A stretch of DNA of 64,000 bases from an uncultured Vampirovibrio sp. Its GTDB lineage: Bacteria; Cyanobacteriota; Vampirovibrionia; Gastranaerophilales; Gastranaerophilaceae. Position numbers and translations under genes: made by a program. Positions 42,816-52,363 of this stretch are shown here, in pieces. The notes under the pieces are model-generated. The model saw only the letters and a program-made list of their open reading frames with translations. It was not told the DNA's origin and ran no database searches. The DNA lies in contig CAJTXZ010000002.1 in NCBI GenBank assembly GCA_910583725.1, forward strand, positions 1 through 64,000. Direction: 5' to 3'. Numbering within the stretch: position 1 is the first letter of the stretch; the number at the start of each line of letters is the position of its first letter.

Positions 42816-45596
42816 TTGAAAAGAATATTTTTAGCAATTTTGACATTCAGTATTATATCTGTAAATATTGGTTTCTGTAAAACCGCTGATAACAGCCCGA
42901 AGGTAATTGCTGCAAAAAACCAGCAGTTAGAGCAGACTGCGGGGGCGAAAAATTATACAGTTCAAAAGCTGCAATCCGGGCAGACAGTTATTGTCATGCC
43001 CGTAAAAATTAATCCTATTGTAACTATTGATACCTGGATAAAGACAGGTTCAATTAATGAAAATGATAAAAATTCAGGTGTAGCGCACTTTTTAGAGCAT
43101 TTATTCTTTAGGGGAACAGAAAAAACACCTCCCGGCGAATTCGACAGAATGCTTGAATCAAAAGGCGGAGTTACAAATGCCGCCACAAGCAAAGATTACA
43201 CGCATTATTATATAACAATACCATCAAAAGAATTTGACAAGGCACTTGAATTACACGCTGATATGCTCTCAAATCCTTTAATTCCAAGAAAAGAGCTTGA
43301 AAAAGAAAGACTCGTGGTGCTGGAGGAAATCTCAAAGGGGCAGGACAGCCCGACAAGCGTTATGTATAATAACCTTTTTAAGCTTATTTACACGCAAAAT
43401 GAGCCTCATCACCCGTATTTCAGACCTGTTATAGGCTCAAACAAGGTGATAGAAACCATTTCACGCGAAGAAATTCTTGATTTTTACAATAAATGGTATT
43501 CGCCTCAGAATATGACAACGGTAATTGTCGGGGATGTTGATCCTCAATATGCAATAAAAAAGGTGGCAGAGCTTTTTGTAAATAACAACAAGACATATCA
43601 GGAAGGAATTTACCCAAAAACTCCTGACATTATAAAGCCCTTAAGGGTGATTGAAAATAAGGATGTCAAGACAGGATATCTTGCCATAGCATATAAGGCG
43701 CCAAAATTTAAGGATGATAAAGACACTTATGCACTCGATGTATTGGCCACAATTTTAGGCGATTCAAGAAGTTCTATTCTTAATCAAAAATTAAAGGAGC
43801 AAAAACAGCTTGTTTATTCAATCTCTGCAAATAATTCTTCATTTATGGATGACGGACTGTTTATTGTGCAGGCATCATTTAAGCCTGAAAATTTGACCGC
43901 TGTTGAGAATGAAATATTTAAGCAGATTGACCTTGTAAAAAAAGGCGGAATAACTGACGGCCAGGTAGCCAAAGCAATAAATATGATAAAAACATCAACT
44001 TATTATTCAAGAGAATCAATTTCTAATATCTCAAATGAGCTCGGGTATATGACATTATTCTGGGGAAACACCTGGTATTATGATAATTACCTGAATAATA
44101 TTGAAAAGGTTAAAAAAGCTGATGTCATAAAGGCTGCAAAAAAATATCTTGATAAGAATAAGACAGCGACTTCGATTGTGTTTCCAAAAGAGGATGATAA
44201 AAATACAAAAGAGATAAGTAATGTTAAGGAAGAAATAAAGCCTGCAGTAAAGCTTGAAAGCTCCGAGAATATTAATAAATATAAATTATCAAACGGGGCT
44301 GTTTTAATTATTAAGAAAAACCCTGTAAATTCAATAATTGCAATTGATATACACAGTATTGGCGGAAACTTTCTTGAAAAAAACCCCGGTATTGCAACAA
44401 TTGCAGCAACAAGCGCAACCAAAGGCACAAAAAAGATGGATAGCGAAGAACTTGCCAAAACATTAGATGAGAAGGGGATAAAACTTTCATTAAGCTCCGG
44501 TAATGATACGTTTAACATTAACCTTTTAACAACAACAAACGAGCTTGACAGTGCCCTTTCAATTTTGAATGATGTAATAAATGAGCCCACCTTTACAAAC
44601 TATGAGATTGAAAAGGTTAAAAAATTAAAGCTTGCAGGCATAAAACAAATGAAGGACAGTGCCCTTAACCTTGCTGTTGATGAATTTAAGGCAACAGCAT
44701 TCAAAGGAAGTGTTTATGGGAACAATTCCAATGTTTTAGAAAAGAATATTCCTGATGTTACAAGGGAAGATGTAATTCAGTATTATAATACGGCACTAGA
44801 GCCTGAAAACCTTGTTATAACGGTTGCAGGAAATGTGGATGATACAAAAATCATCAACGAAATGACAAGAATATTTAAGGATAAAAATCAAAAACGGGTA
44901 GCACTAAAGGATATAAATATTAAACAATTTGCACCTGAAAACAATATAGAAAAAACATTATACAAGGATGATACAAAAACAGCTTGGGTATTAGTCGGAT
45001 ACAAAACAGGCAGTATTTTTAATCTAAAAGATGTTGCAACAATGAAGGTGATTAATGCTATTCTTGGCGAAGGGATGAGTTCAAGGCTGTTTAAGAATCT
45101 AAGAGATGACAAGGGCTTAGCTTATTCTGTAGGGTCGACTACGCTTCAAAATGCACTGGATGGCGCTTTTATAGCTTATATCGGAACAAATAATGACAGC
45201 GTTGAAACGGCAAAGTGCGGCATGATTAATGAAATAAACAGACTGAAAACCGAATATGTTTCAAATGTAGAATTACAGGAAGCAAAAGATAAAATTTTAG
45301 GAAATATCTTGATTTCGCTTGAAACAAATATGGACGATGCTTCACTTTTAGGCTGGTATGGCGCATTAGGGTATGATATTAACCATCTTGAAGATTACAA
45401 GAAGGCAATCCTTGATGTTAGTCAGTCTGATATTTTAGCTGCAGCAAATAAGTATTTTTCAAAACCATATATAAATGTAACCGTTAGAAGTGGACAAAAT
45501 ACTACACTGCCTGCACAAGCAGCACAAAAGCCTGTAGAAAAACGGGGGCAGGAAGCAGCTACAAAACCTATAGCTGAGCCTCAGAAAGCAAAGTAG
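42816..45596 (+). CDS. M16 family zinc metalloprotease (two fused halves), secreted
   Basis: A 926-residue protease of the pitrilysin/insulinase family. A signal peptide 'RIFLAILTFSIISVNIGFC' leads it out of the cytoplasm; the Cys in FCK could be a lipid anchor, though the lipobox is poor. The N-terminal half is catalytic: inverted zinc motif 'VAHFLEHLFFRGTEKTPPGE' (HxxEH) and the distal Glu in 'ERLVVLEEISKGQD'. The second half (from about residue 475) repeats the fold without a zinc site ('NKYKLSNGAVLIIKKNPVNS') and ends in a Gln/Pro/Ala-rich tail. TTG start with AGAGGA before it. The radical SAM gene ends 26 bases upstream, so they may be co-transcribed. Confidence 0.93.
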   Translation: MKRIFLAILTFSIISVNIGFCKTADNSPKVIAAKNQQLEQTAGAKNYTVQKLQSGQTVIVMPVKINPIVTIDTWIKTGSINENDKNSGVAHFLEHLFFRGTEKTPPGEFDRMLESKGGVTNAATSKDYTHYYITIPSKEFDKALELHADMLSNPLIPRKELEKERLVVLEEISKGQDSPTSVMYNNLFKLIYTQNEPHHPYFRPVIGSNKVIETISREEILDFYNKWYSPQNMTTVIVGDVDPQYAIKKVAELFVNNNKTYQEGIYPKTPDIIKPLRVIENKDVKTGYLAIAYKAPKFKDDKDTYALDVLATILGDSRSSILNQKLKEQKQLVYSISANNSSFMDDGLFIVQASFKPENLTAVENEIFKQIDLVKKGGITDGQVAKAINMIKTSTYYSRESISNISNELGYMTLFWGNTWYYDNYLNNIEKVKKADVIKAAKKYLDKNKTATSIVFPKEDDKNTKEISNVKEEIKPAVKLESSENINKYKLSNGAVLIIKKNPVNSIIAIDIHSIGGNFLEKNPGIATIAATSATKGTKKMDSEELAKTLDEKGIKLSLSSGNDTFNINLLTTTNELDSALSILNDVINEPTFTNYEIEKVKKLKLAGIKQMKDSALNLAVDEFKATAFKGSVYGNNSNVLEKNIPDVTREDVIQYYNTALEPENLVITVAGNVDDTKIINEMTRIFKDKNQKRVALKDINIKQFAPENNIEKTLYKDDTKTAWVLVGYKTGSIFNLKDVATMKVINAILGEGMSSRLFKNLRDDKGLAYSVGSTTLQNALDGAFIAYIGTNNDSVETAKCGMINEINRLKTEYVSNVELQEAKDKILGNILISLETNMDDASLLGWYGALGYDINHLEDYKKAILDVSQSDILAAANKYFSKPYINVTVRSGQNTTLPAQAAQKPVEKRGQEAATKPIAEPQKAK

Positions 45597-45643
45597 GCTG
45601 ACCCGCCGCCCCGTGTTTAAGTTCCAGAAATTTTAAATATTTT

Positions 45644-45682
45644 ACTGCCGCATAAATTCTTAAAACAAATGAGTGCGGCAGT
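45644..45682 (+). terminator. terminator-like inverted repeat after M16 gene
   Basis: Perfect 9-bp arms ACTGCCGCA (45644-45652) and TGCGGCAGT (45674-45682), followed by TTAATT. Confidence 0.55.
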
Positions 45683-45715
45683 TTAATTAAAAACTGTGCA
45701 TTAATTTAGTTTCTA

Positions 45716-45724
45716 TGCTAAAAT
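45716..45724 (+). promoter_or_regulatory. extended -10 box of helicase gene
   Basis: TGCTAAAAT at 45716-45724; the ATG follows after seven bases with no ribosome site, so a leaderless mRNA is predicted. Confidence 0.5.
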
Positions 45725-45731
45725 CCTTTAT

Positions 45732-48044
45732 ATGTACGGATTTAACTTTGAGTTGGATGATTTTCAAAAAGAGGCCATTAATAATATAGAAAATGGCAAA
45801 AGCGTTGTAGTATGTGCGCCAACAGGGGCTGGGAAAACCTGCATAGCGCAAAGTGCTATACATTTAGCGCTTGAAAATAATAAAAGAATATTTTATACAA
45901 CACCATTAAAGGCTTTGTCAAATCAAAAGTATCATGATTTTTCAGTTCAATACGGGCAGGAAAATGTCGGGCTTTTAACGGGTGATACCACAATAAACAG
46001 GGACGCCAGGATTGTTGTTATGACAACGGAAGTGTTTAGAAATATGCTCTATGGCACAACCTTTGGCAGTCTTGCAGATAATTTGAATGATGTAAAATAT
46101 GTGGTGCTTGATGAAGTTCATTATATGAATGATGAATCTAGAGGCACAGTGTGGGAAGAGAGCATTATTTATTGCCCCACTAACATACAAATAATCGCAC
46201 TTTCAGCCACTGTACAAAACTCAAAACAGCTTACAGAGTGGATTAACACCGTACACTCAAGAACAGAACACGTATATACTGACTTTAGGCCAGTTCCTTT
46301 AAGGTTTTATTATTATGACAGCTCAAAGCCAAACACAGTCTTGCCTTTAATGACGCCTGAAGGGGCATTAAACAATAAAATCAGGCCTGAGAGCAAATTT
46401 AAATATTTCAACAGTAAAAAGACCGTAAAAAACCCTGCAAGTGATATTATTCTTGCCCTGCAGGAAAAAAATATGCTGCCTGCGATTTATTTTACTTTTT
46501 CAAGAAAAAAATGCGACGAAAATGCCCTAAAATGCAGCTCCATTGACCTTTTAACCAAAGAAGAGGCTATAAGGGCTAATGAGATGGTTGAAAATTATAT
46601 TCAGGAAAACCCTTATTTATACAACAATCCTCATATTGAGCTTGTTAAAAGAGGTATAGCATCTCACCATGCAGGACTTTTGCCTGGATGGAAAAACCTT
46701 GTTGAAAGGATGTTTCAGGAAGGATTAATAAAGGTTGTGTTTGCAACAGAAACCCTTGCTGCAGGCATTAATATGCCTGCAAGAACAACTGTCATAAGCT
46801 CTATTTCAAAAAGGACCGATGACGGGCACAGAATTTTAACGGCGAATGAATTTTTACAAATGTCCGGACGCGCAGGAAGGCGCGGAATGGATGAAATAGG
46901 CTATGTTGTAATTGTCGGAACACCTTTTCAGACGCCAGAAGAGGTTTATAACCTTGCAACAAGCGATGCAAACCCGCTTGAGAGCAAATTTTCGCCAAGC
47001 TATTCAATGGTTTTGAATCTTTTGCAGAGGTTTTCGCTTGAGGAGGCAAAAGAATTAATATTAAAGACTTTCGGGTATTTTTCTTCAACTGACAGAATTA
47101 CGCCGCTTTTAAATGAATTAAAACAGTATGAAGAAACAATGCAAGGCTGTAATAATTTTAAGTGCCCCAAAAAGCACACAGCGGCCGATATGGATGATTA
47201 TGTTAAATATAAGAATCTTTATGTTGAGCACAGAACAATATTAAAAGCCTTAAGGCGGCAGACAAAGAACCAGAATGCACCTGAAATTATTGAATATAAG
47301 CAAAAAACAAAAGAGCTTTTAGATAAGATGCACAGCTACGGCTGTGATATGTGTAAGCTTTATAAAAAGCACAAAAAAGAGATTGAGCTTTACAAGAGGT
47401 ATGAAAAGAAGGCCAAAAAAATCAAGAAAGAAATTGAGTTTCAAAAAGATGTTTACTGGCAGAAATTTTTGTCTCACAAGAGAATTCTTGAAACCACGCA
47501 TAATCTTTTTGAGGATTATCCGACAGAAACAGGTAAAATTACTATGGGGCTTAGGATTGAGAATGAATTGTTTTTGTCTGAAATTATATTATCAGGGCTT
47601 TTAGATAATTTGGCGCCATATGAGCTTGCTTCCGTTATTTGCGCCATTTCAACAGAAGAGGTTAGAAACCTTGACAATACGCCAATAAAACCGCCTTCAC
47701 AGAATGTTAGAAAAATTTTAGGAAAGATTAAGGATATAAAGCGGAAAATTTTCCTTCTTGAGCGCGATAATAATATTGAAAATAATATGAATGTGAATTC
47801 CGAGTATTCATCGCTAATTGAAGCCTGGGTTTTAAGCAAGGATGAAGATATAAGCTCAATTGAGGCGTGGGATAAGATATTTTCTGACACTGAATTCACC
47901 GAAGGAGATGTGGTGCGTGCCTTTAAGAGGACAATTGATGTTTTAAGGCAATTAACGGTTGTTGAAAATATTCAAGACAGCATTGCAATGACCGCAAAAG
48001 AAGCCATCAAAGCCATTAACAGAGAACCTGTGAATGTGGATTAG
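45732..48044 (+). CDS. Ski2/Mtr4-like DEVH-box RNA helicase
   Basis: A 770-residue ATP-dependent helicase. RecA-like domain 1 has the Q-region 'FELDDFQKEAINNIENGKSV', Walker A 'VCAPTGAGKTCIAQSA', and DEVH in 'VVLDEVHYMNDESRGTVWEE', then 'IIALSATVQN'. Domain 2 has 'VKRGIASHHAGLLPGWKNLV', 'VVFATETLAAGINMPARTTV' and 'QMSGRAGRRGMDEIGYVVIV'. The C-terminal half is helical, as in the DSHCT domain, with a CxxCxxx region ('GCNNFKCPKKH', 'SYGCDMCKLYKKHKKE') that may bind zinc. Similar proteins are common in Cyanobacteria; an RNA decay or ribosome role is assumed from the family. Confidence 0.92.
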   Translation: MYGFNFELDDFQKEAINNIENGKSVVVCAPTGAGKTCIAQSAIHLALENNKRIFYTTPLKALSNQKYHDFSVQYGQENVGLLTGDTTINRDARIVVMTTEVFRNMLYGTTFGSLADNLNDVKYVVLDEVHYMNDESRGTVWEESIIYCPTNIQIIALSATVQNSKQLTEWINTVHSRTEHVYTDFRPVPLRFYYYDSSKPNTVLPLMTPEGALNNKIRPESKFKYFNSKKTVKNPASDIILALQEKNMLPAIYFTFSRKKCDENALKCSSIDLLTKEEAIRANEMVENYIQENPYLYNNPHIELVKRGIASHHAGLLPGWKNLVERMFQEGLIKVVFATETLAAGINMPARTTVISSISKRTDDGHRILTANEFLQMSGRAGRRGMDEIGYVVIVGTPFQTPEEVYNLATSDANPLESKFSPSYSMVLNLLQRFSLEEAKELILKTFGYFSSTDRITPLLNELKQYEETMQGCNNFKCPKKHTAADMDDYVKYKNLYVEHRTILKALRRQTKNQNAPEIIEYKQKTKELLDKMHSYGCDMCKLYKKHKKEIELYKRYEKKAKKIKKEIEFQKDVYWQKFLSHKRILETTHNLFEDYPTETGKITMGLRIENELFLSEIILSGLLDNLAPYELASVICAISTEEVRNLDNTPIKPPSQNVRKILGKIKDIKRKIFLLERDNNIENNMNVNSEYSSLIEAWVLSKDEDISSIEAWDKIFSDTEFTEGDVVRAFKRTIDVLRQLTVVENIQDSIAMTAKEAIKAINREPVNVD

Positions 48045-48111
48045 CTCTGCCTTAGATTGTTTGATAGATCATGGGAATTAAAGCCGGCCCAAAGGTCAAT
48101 GAATGCGGTTT

Positions 48112-48399
48112 TTAGTCTTCATATTCTATTTTTAACAACTGTCCTTTTTTTAATTTAACAAATTTTATGTTAGCTTCGTATTCCTGCGGCTGATTTATAA
48201 ACATATTGCCTTTTCCTGTTAAAAGCCAGTCAATGTTTAGGTTAAAGATTTCATTTAGTTTTATTAAAAACTCTATAGAAGGTTTATTGTGACCGCCCTC
48301 ATATTTGCTCAGCTGCTGCTGATATATGCCAAGTTTCTGTGCAAATTCGCCCTGCTGTAGTTTTAGCGCTATTCTAAATTGTTTTAGTCTGTTATTCAA
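48112..48399 (-). CDS. Xre-family HTH regulator
   Basis: A 95-residue regulator with an N-terminal Cro/C1 helix-turn-helix: 'RLKQFRIALKLQQGEFAQKL', 'GIYQQQLSKYEGGHNKPSIE' and 'LNEIFNLNIDWLLTGKGNMF'. The C-terminus ends with 'VKLKKGQLLKIEYED', a tail that is identical over 15 residues to the regulator at 48600-48890. The start lacks a strong ribosome site. It is the last of three small minus-strand regulator genes that lead up to the prepilin gene. It probably acts as a dimer; targets are unknown. Confidence 0.85.
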   Translation of the reverse strand: MNNRLKQFRIALKLQQGEFAQKLGIYQQQLSKYEGGHNKPSIEFLIKLNEIFNLNIDWLLTGKGNMFINQPQEYEANIKFVKLKKGQLLKIEYED

Positions 48400-48599
48400 A
48401 TTAGTTTCCTTATTTTATTAAAAATGGTTGACTTTTTAATAAATTTATTGTAAAATACATAATATAATGCACGTGTTGGGTTTAAATTATATACTAATAA
48501 ATTCTAGCTTAAAATCATTCGTCAATTCAAGATATTACATTTTATTAAGAATATTAAGAAAATCGTAAATAAAATTTGCAGTACAAAACCTTATAAATT

Positions 48600-48890
48600 T
48601 CAGTCTTCATATTCTATCTTTAAAAGCTGACCTTTTTTTAGTTTAACTGAGACCACATTTGATGTATTTTCAGCAAGAAACATTTGCCCTATTCCGTTTA
48701 GAATGTAATTAAGGTTTACATTATGCGTATTTTGTAAATCAATAAGCTTAATATCACTAAATGTTGCTCTGTTTCCTTCCACATTGTTTAAAAACTGCCT
48801 TGATGTGCCAAAGGTACGGGCAAATTCGGTTTGGGTTAGTCCTAAACTTTTCCTTATCTCTTTTATTCTTTCGCCGTAAAATTTTTTCAT
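48600..48890 (-). CDS. Xre-family HTH regulator, paralogue
   Basis: A 96-residue regulator with helix-turn-helix 'ERIKEIRKSLGLTQTEFART', 'FGTSRQFLNNVEGNRATFSD' and 'NVNLNYILNGIGQMFLAENT'. Apart from general HTH similarity it shares the 15-residue tail 'VKLKKGQLLKIEYED' with the neighbour at 48112. The DNA-binding parts differ more, so the two should read different sites but may use the same tail for pairing or for a partner. A 200-bp AT-rich gap without a recognised gene separates the two genes. Confidence 0.85.
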   Translation of the reverse strand: MKKFYGERIKEIRKSLGLTQTEFARTFGTSRQFLNNVEGNRATFSDIKLIDLQNTHNVNLNYILNGIGQMFLAENTSNVVSVKLKKGQLLKIEYED

Positions 48891-49056
48891 ATGTTTTTTA
48901 TCTTAATAGTTGACATTTAATACATATAGATATACAATAAAATCATAAGTAGTTTCTAGCTTTAATAAGCTTATCTGGTTTGACCCAACAAAGCAAGTTG
49001 TTGAGTTATTTTAAGAATGGCTGAATATTTTCGATAAACACCTGCATCGCCTGATA

Positions 49057-49329
49057 TCAGGGCTTTTTTTGTGCAGTTTTTTCAACAACTTTCAAGCTGT
49101 ACCCCAAAAAATCCAATATTTCCTGAACCTTTGTAAACTTTATGGATTTTGTTTTAAGCATCTTTGAAAAGCCGCCAATTGTCATCTCAGGGTAGCCAGC
49201 TTCATTCATTCTTTTAACAAGTTTTCTCATTGATAAACCTTTACGAAACAATAAAAGCGTTATCAATTCTTTGACGTCAGTAGTTTCTAGCATATTTAAA
49301 TCGTATTTTAAATATTCCATGTTTGACAA
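49057..49329 (-). CDS. small HTH-like regulator, divergent from the prepilin gene
   Basis: A 90-residue protein. Its core 'TLLLFRKGLSMRKLVKRMNE', 'AGYPEMTIGGFSKMLKTKSI' and 'KFTKVQEILDFLGYSLKVVE' has the helix order of Xre-like domains found in small phage-type or lineage-specific regulators, with 'LSMRKL...MTIGGFSKML' as recognition part. The ATG could be 49329 or 49320 (after SN). It is divergent from the large prepilin gene, 71 bases away, and a promoter and inverted repeat lie between them, so it is a candidate controller of that gene. Confidence 0.75.
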   Translation of the reverse strand: MSNMEYLKYDLNMLETTDVKELITLLLFRKGLSMRKLVKRMNEAGYPEMTIGGFSKMLKTKSIKFTKVQEILDFLGYSLKVVEKTAQKKP

Positions 49330-49364
49330 ATTTGGATAATATTGTTATCTTATAGTAGACAATA
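49323..49364 (+). promoter_or_regulatory. promoter and inverted repeat before the prepilin gene
   Basis: TTGACA (49323-49328), 17 bp, TATCTT (49346-49351). Arms TATTGT (49340-49345) and ACAATA (49359-49364) flank the -10 box, so a repressor bound there would block transcription. The divergent HTH gene starts inside the -35 region. Confidence 0.5.
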
Positions 49365-49400
49365 ATATACAAAAGTATTACAACATTTAAGGATAACTTT

Positions 49401-52337
49401 ATGGAAGAAAAAAATCTATCGCCCGCAAGGGTAGTTTTTGAGAACTATTTTCCAGCAAGGGGTAAAGAACTCAATGAATTTAGGCAATCGATAAAATTTT
49501 CAATCAATAAGATGCCATGGAAAAGCAGACATTTTGCACAAAATCAAGAGATTTCCAGCAAAGGGAGACAGGTTTGGAATGAAAAGTTGATTAAAAGTTT
49601 CAGGAATAACAATCAATTTCAACAGCCTGCTTTTTCATTAGTTGAAATGCTTATGGCGCTTTTGGTGGCGTCTCTTCTTATGGTGGCGCTGGCGCCTGTA
49701 ATGACAAAAAGGTTTAATGAGAATGTAACAATAGATGCTAATGTGTCATCATCGGGTGAAGGTGTTAAAAAGACTTATGAAATAGAATTCGGGTCAGATG
49801 AATGTTCCGATATCAAGGTTGATAGCGATGGAAGCGAGTATTGTGAAGGCGAATACTCTATTCCAAGCAACTTTAGCGGGGCTATGAAAGTGACAGTTGT
49901 GGGTGCTGGCGGTGGCGGAGGCATAGCACCCACATCCGGATATGTTGAATACACAACAGCCGGAAGTACAAATAATTTTACTGTGCCTGCTCTTGTTAAT
50001 CAGGTGGAAGCTACATTAATATCAGGCGGGGCTGGTGGCGGTGCAGCTTCTTGGGCTGAAACAAACAAAGAGTGGAAAGGAGGGCAAATAACTACTTGGA
50101 CGATTCCAGATGAAGTAAAAGGCAAATTTGTAAAAATTACAGCATGCGGCGCTGGTGGCGGGGGCGGCTCCGCCTTCTATAATCCCAGCAATTCTGATCA
50201 TGACTGGGTAAATGCCGGCGGTGGTGGCTCAGGCGGCTATATTGAAAACACTATCAGGAAAATGCCAAGTTCAGGTTCTTTATCCATTATAATTGGTGGC
50301 GGTGGAGGCGCAGGTGGTCATAATAACTCATGTGGTAACAACGGTCATGAACCAAATGGTGGCGGTGGCGGAAGCGAATGTGGTGCAACATCAGGCGGAA
50401 AAGGCGGCAGCGCAGGTGGAGGAAATGGTGGCAGGGTTGCAGCAGATGTTAACACTGGAGCAAGTAACACCTTTACGGTAGCTCAAGGTGGTTCCGGTGG
50501 TGCAAATGGCACTGCAACTACAACCAGCATTTTGGGAAAAGGAGGAAGCGGTGGTGCGGGTGGAAATGGCGGTAATGCTTGGGATTGGGATACTCTTTAC
50601 AGCAATGAAACTATGGGGGGTGGCTCTGGCGGAACACTCGGTGGAGGTGGCGGGGGTGGAGGAACAGGTGGTTGTAAAGGTGGAGGAGGGGGTGGTGCAA
50701 CACAGATAAGCGGCTTTACCAACGGAAATGTACTTGCGCCGGGTGGTGGCGGAGGCGTTGGCATTGATATGCTATACGCAGCGGGCGGCTCGGGTGGTGG
50801 AGGCGGAGGCGGCACGGGTGGTGGATTTGGCGGCTATGATCCTGGTTCAGAGATTGGAAGGGGTGGCGGGGGCGGACAACCGGGTGGCGGACATTCTACT
50901 TGGTGTTTTCCCGGCATAGTAAAAACCCCATGGTCCGATGGGAAAGATTCAGGTTTTTGCGTAGGCGGATATGGCAGACGCTGTTCCGGCAACAATTACG
51001 GCGATATGACAGACGGCAAGGATGGTGCTGCAAGAATAGAATATGCTACTTCTGCAGCTTCAGGCGGCTCCGGCGGGGGTGCAGGTGCAATAGTGCCCTA
51101 TCAAAGCGTAAATGTTACACCAAAAGAAAATTTAAGTATACAAATAGCAGGTACAGCAGCTGGTCAAGGTGCTGGCGGTTATAATTCAAGCGGAATAATA
51201 GCATATGGTCAAGGTGCTGAAAAAGGCAATGTTTCAACTCTAAAAAGAGGGGCAGATGTTCTGCTCAACACAGATACACTTCATGGAGCGTTTGGCGGTT
51301 GGAATGGAGGTTCTTGCACAATAAATCATGCTTGTCGCTCAGGCTCTGTATTTGATGGTAAAAGCACTGCATACTCTAACAACTGGAATGGTGCATCAAA
51401 TATAAATGGACTTGCAGCCGGCAATAGAGCATATGAGACTACAACTGCAGGTGCTGCAAACTCTATTGGAGGTCGTGGAGGTTACACCAATGTATTTGGT
51501 CAACAATTCTGCACGCCGGGCGAGGGTGGAACAGCTTCCCATCCCAATGGATACGATGGAACAGGCTATGGCTGCGGAGGCGGAGGCGGCTCTCATGGTG
51601 GAAAAGGAGGTTCTGGCAGCGGCGGTTATGCAAGATTGTCTTGGAATAATAATTGGAACACAACCAGTAACAAATATAATTTAAAAGGAAATTTAAGCGG
51701 CGGGGGCGGGGCCAGCGGAAATATTATGAGCTATTCAATATATGTTAGAGGAAATGAAAAGATAAAGATAAGAATAGGCAAGGGCGGAAGTGGGGCATAT
51801 GTATCCAATAATAATGTAATCAGTGCAAAGAATGGCGGAACAACATCGTTTGCTTATGGTGCCTCTCGTGAAATAAGGGCTGGCGGAGGTAAGGCAGGAA
51901 ATAGTCCTGTTATCGGGTTTGACGGCTCTAACAATGTAATTATAACCGCAGGAGATGGGGGCAGCATATCTGATATCTGCTGGTATAAAAAGAATTTCTT
52001 CAATACCGACACAAAAGGCGAGCACTGCATAAAAGGAATTGCCGGCGAAAACGGTACAGCATCTAAAGGAGGCAAAGGGGCAGATTTTATAGGATACACG
52101 GTAACCGAGGCCGATGGCAGCGAGATAAATATTACAGGCATTGGCGGCAATAGCGGTATATATGATACAGGAAGTAATTCTAATGGCAAAAATGCAGATG
52201 GATACGGCGCAGGGGGAGGCGGTGCAGCATTAAGAAATGTCGGCAAAGTAACACCCAATGAAGCGATTTCTAATCCCAATGTCGGCGGAAACGGTTCAAA
52301 CGGAAGAATAATGCTTGAGTGGTATGAGAATAGGTAG
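49401..52337 (+). CDS. giant glycine-rich protein with internal prepilin signal
   Basis: A 978-residue protein with AAGGA seven bases before ATG. A charged leader of about 77 residues precedes the prepilin motif 'QQPAFSLVEMLMALLVASLL' (cleavage before Phe, Glu at +5, then a 20-residue hydrophobic helix). Leaders are normally under 30 residues. The rest, from residue 150, is dominated by Gly-rich runs alternating with Ser, Asn, Thr and Ala, resembling the glycine-rich domain found on some bacterial surface proteins ('SGYVEYTTAGSTNNFTVP', 'VTVVGAGGGGG'). Several Cys pairs are spread through it. It is probably a pseudopilin-like surface filament part processed by PilD and moved by a pilus machine; pilT is 10 kb away. 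Confidence 0.85.
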   Translation: MEEKNLSPARVVFENYFPARGKELNEFRQSIKFSINKMPWKSRHFAQNQEISSKGRQVWNEKLIKSFRNNNQFQQPAFSLVEMLMALLVASLLMVALAPVMTKRFNENVTIDANVSSSGEGVKKTYEIEFGSDECSDIKVDSDGSEYCEGEYSIPSNFSGAMKVTVVGAGGGGGIAPTSGYVEYTTAGSTNNFTVPALVNQVEATLISGGAGGGAASWAETNKEWKGGQITTWTIPDEVKGKFVKITACGAGGGGGSAFYNPSNSDHDWVNAGGGGSGGYIENTIRKMPSSGSLSIIIGGGGGAGGHNNSCGNNGHEPNGGGGGSECGATSGGKGGSAGGGNGGRVAADVNTGASNTFTVAQGGSGGANGTATTTSILGKGGSGGAGGNGGNAWDWDTLYSNETMGGGSGGTLGGGGGGGGTGGCKGGGGGGATQISGFTNGNVLAPGGGGGVGIDMLYAAGGSGGGGGGGTGGGFGGYDPGSEIGRGGGGGQPGGGHSTWCFPGIVKTPWSDGKDSGFCVGGYGRRCSGNNYGDMTDGKDGAARIEYATSAASGGSGGGAGAIVPYQSVNVTPKENLSIQIAGTAAGQGAGGYNSSGIIAYGQGAEKGNVSTLKRGADVLLNTDTLHGAFGGWNGGSCTINHACRSGSVFDGKSTAYSNNWNGASNINGLAAGNRAYETTTAGAANSIGGRGGYTNVFGQQFCTPGEGGTASHPNGYDGTGYGCGGGGGSHGGKGGSGSGGYARLSWNNNWNTTSNKYNLKGNLSGGGGASGNIMSYSIYVRGNEKIKIRIGKGGSGAYVSNNNVISAKNGGTTSFAYGASREIRAGGGKAGNSPVIGFDGSNNVIITAGDGGSISDICWYKKNFFNTDTKGEHCIKGIAGENGTASKGGKGADFIGYTVTEADGSEINITGIGGNSGIYDTGSNSNGKNADGYGAGGGGAALRNVGKVTPNEAISNPNVGGNGSNGRIMLEWYENR

Positions 52338-52363
52338 AAACCCATCATTGCAGGAAGGCAAGG

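Noticed and set aside
50293..52348. Several long frames on both strands inside the glycine-rich gene, including proline-rich minus-strand ones
   Set aside because: Shadows of GGN codon runs in the real frame; none has a ribosome site.
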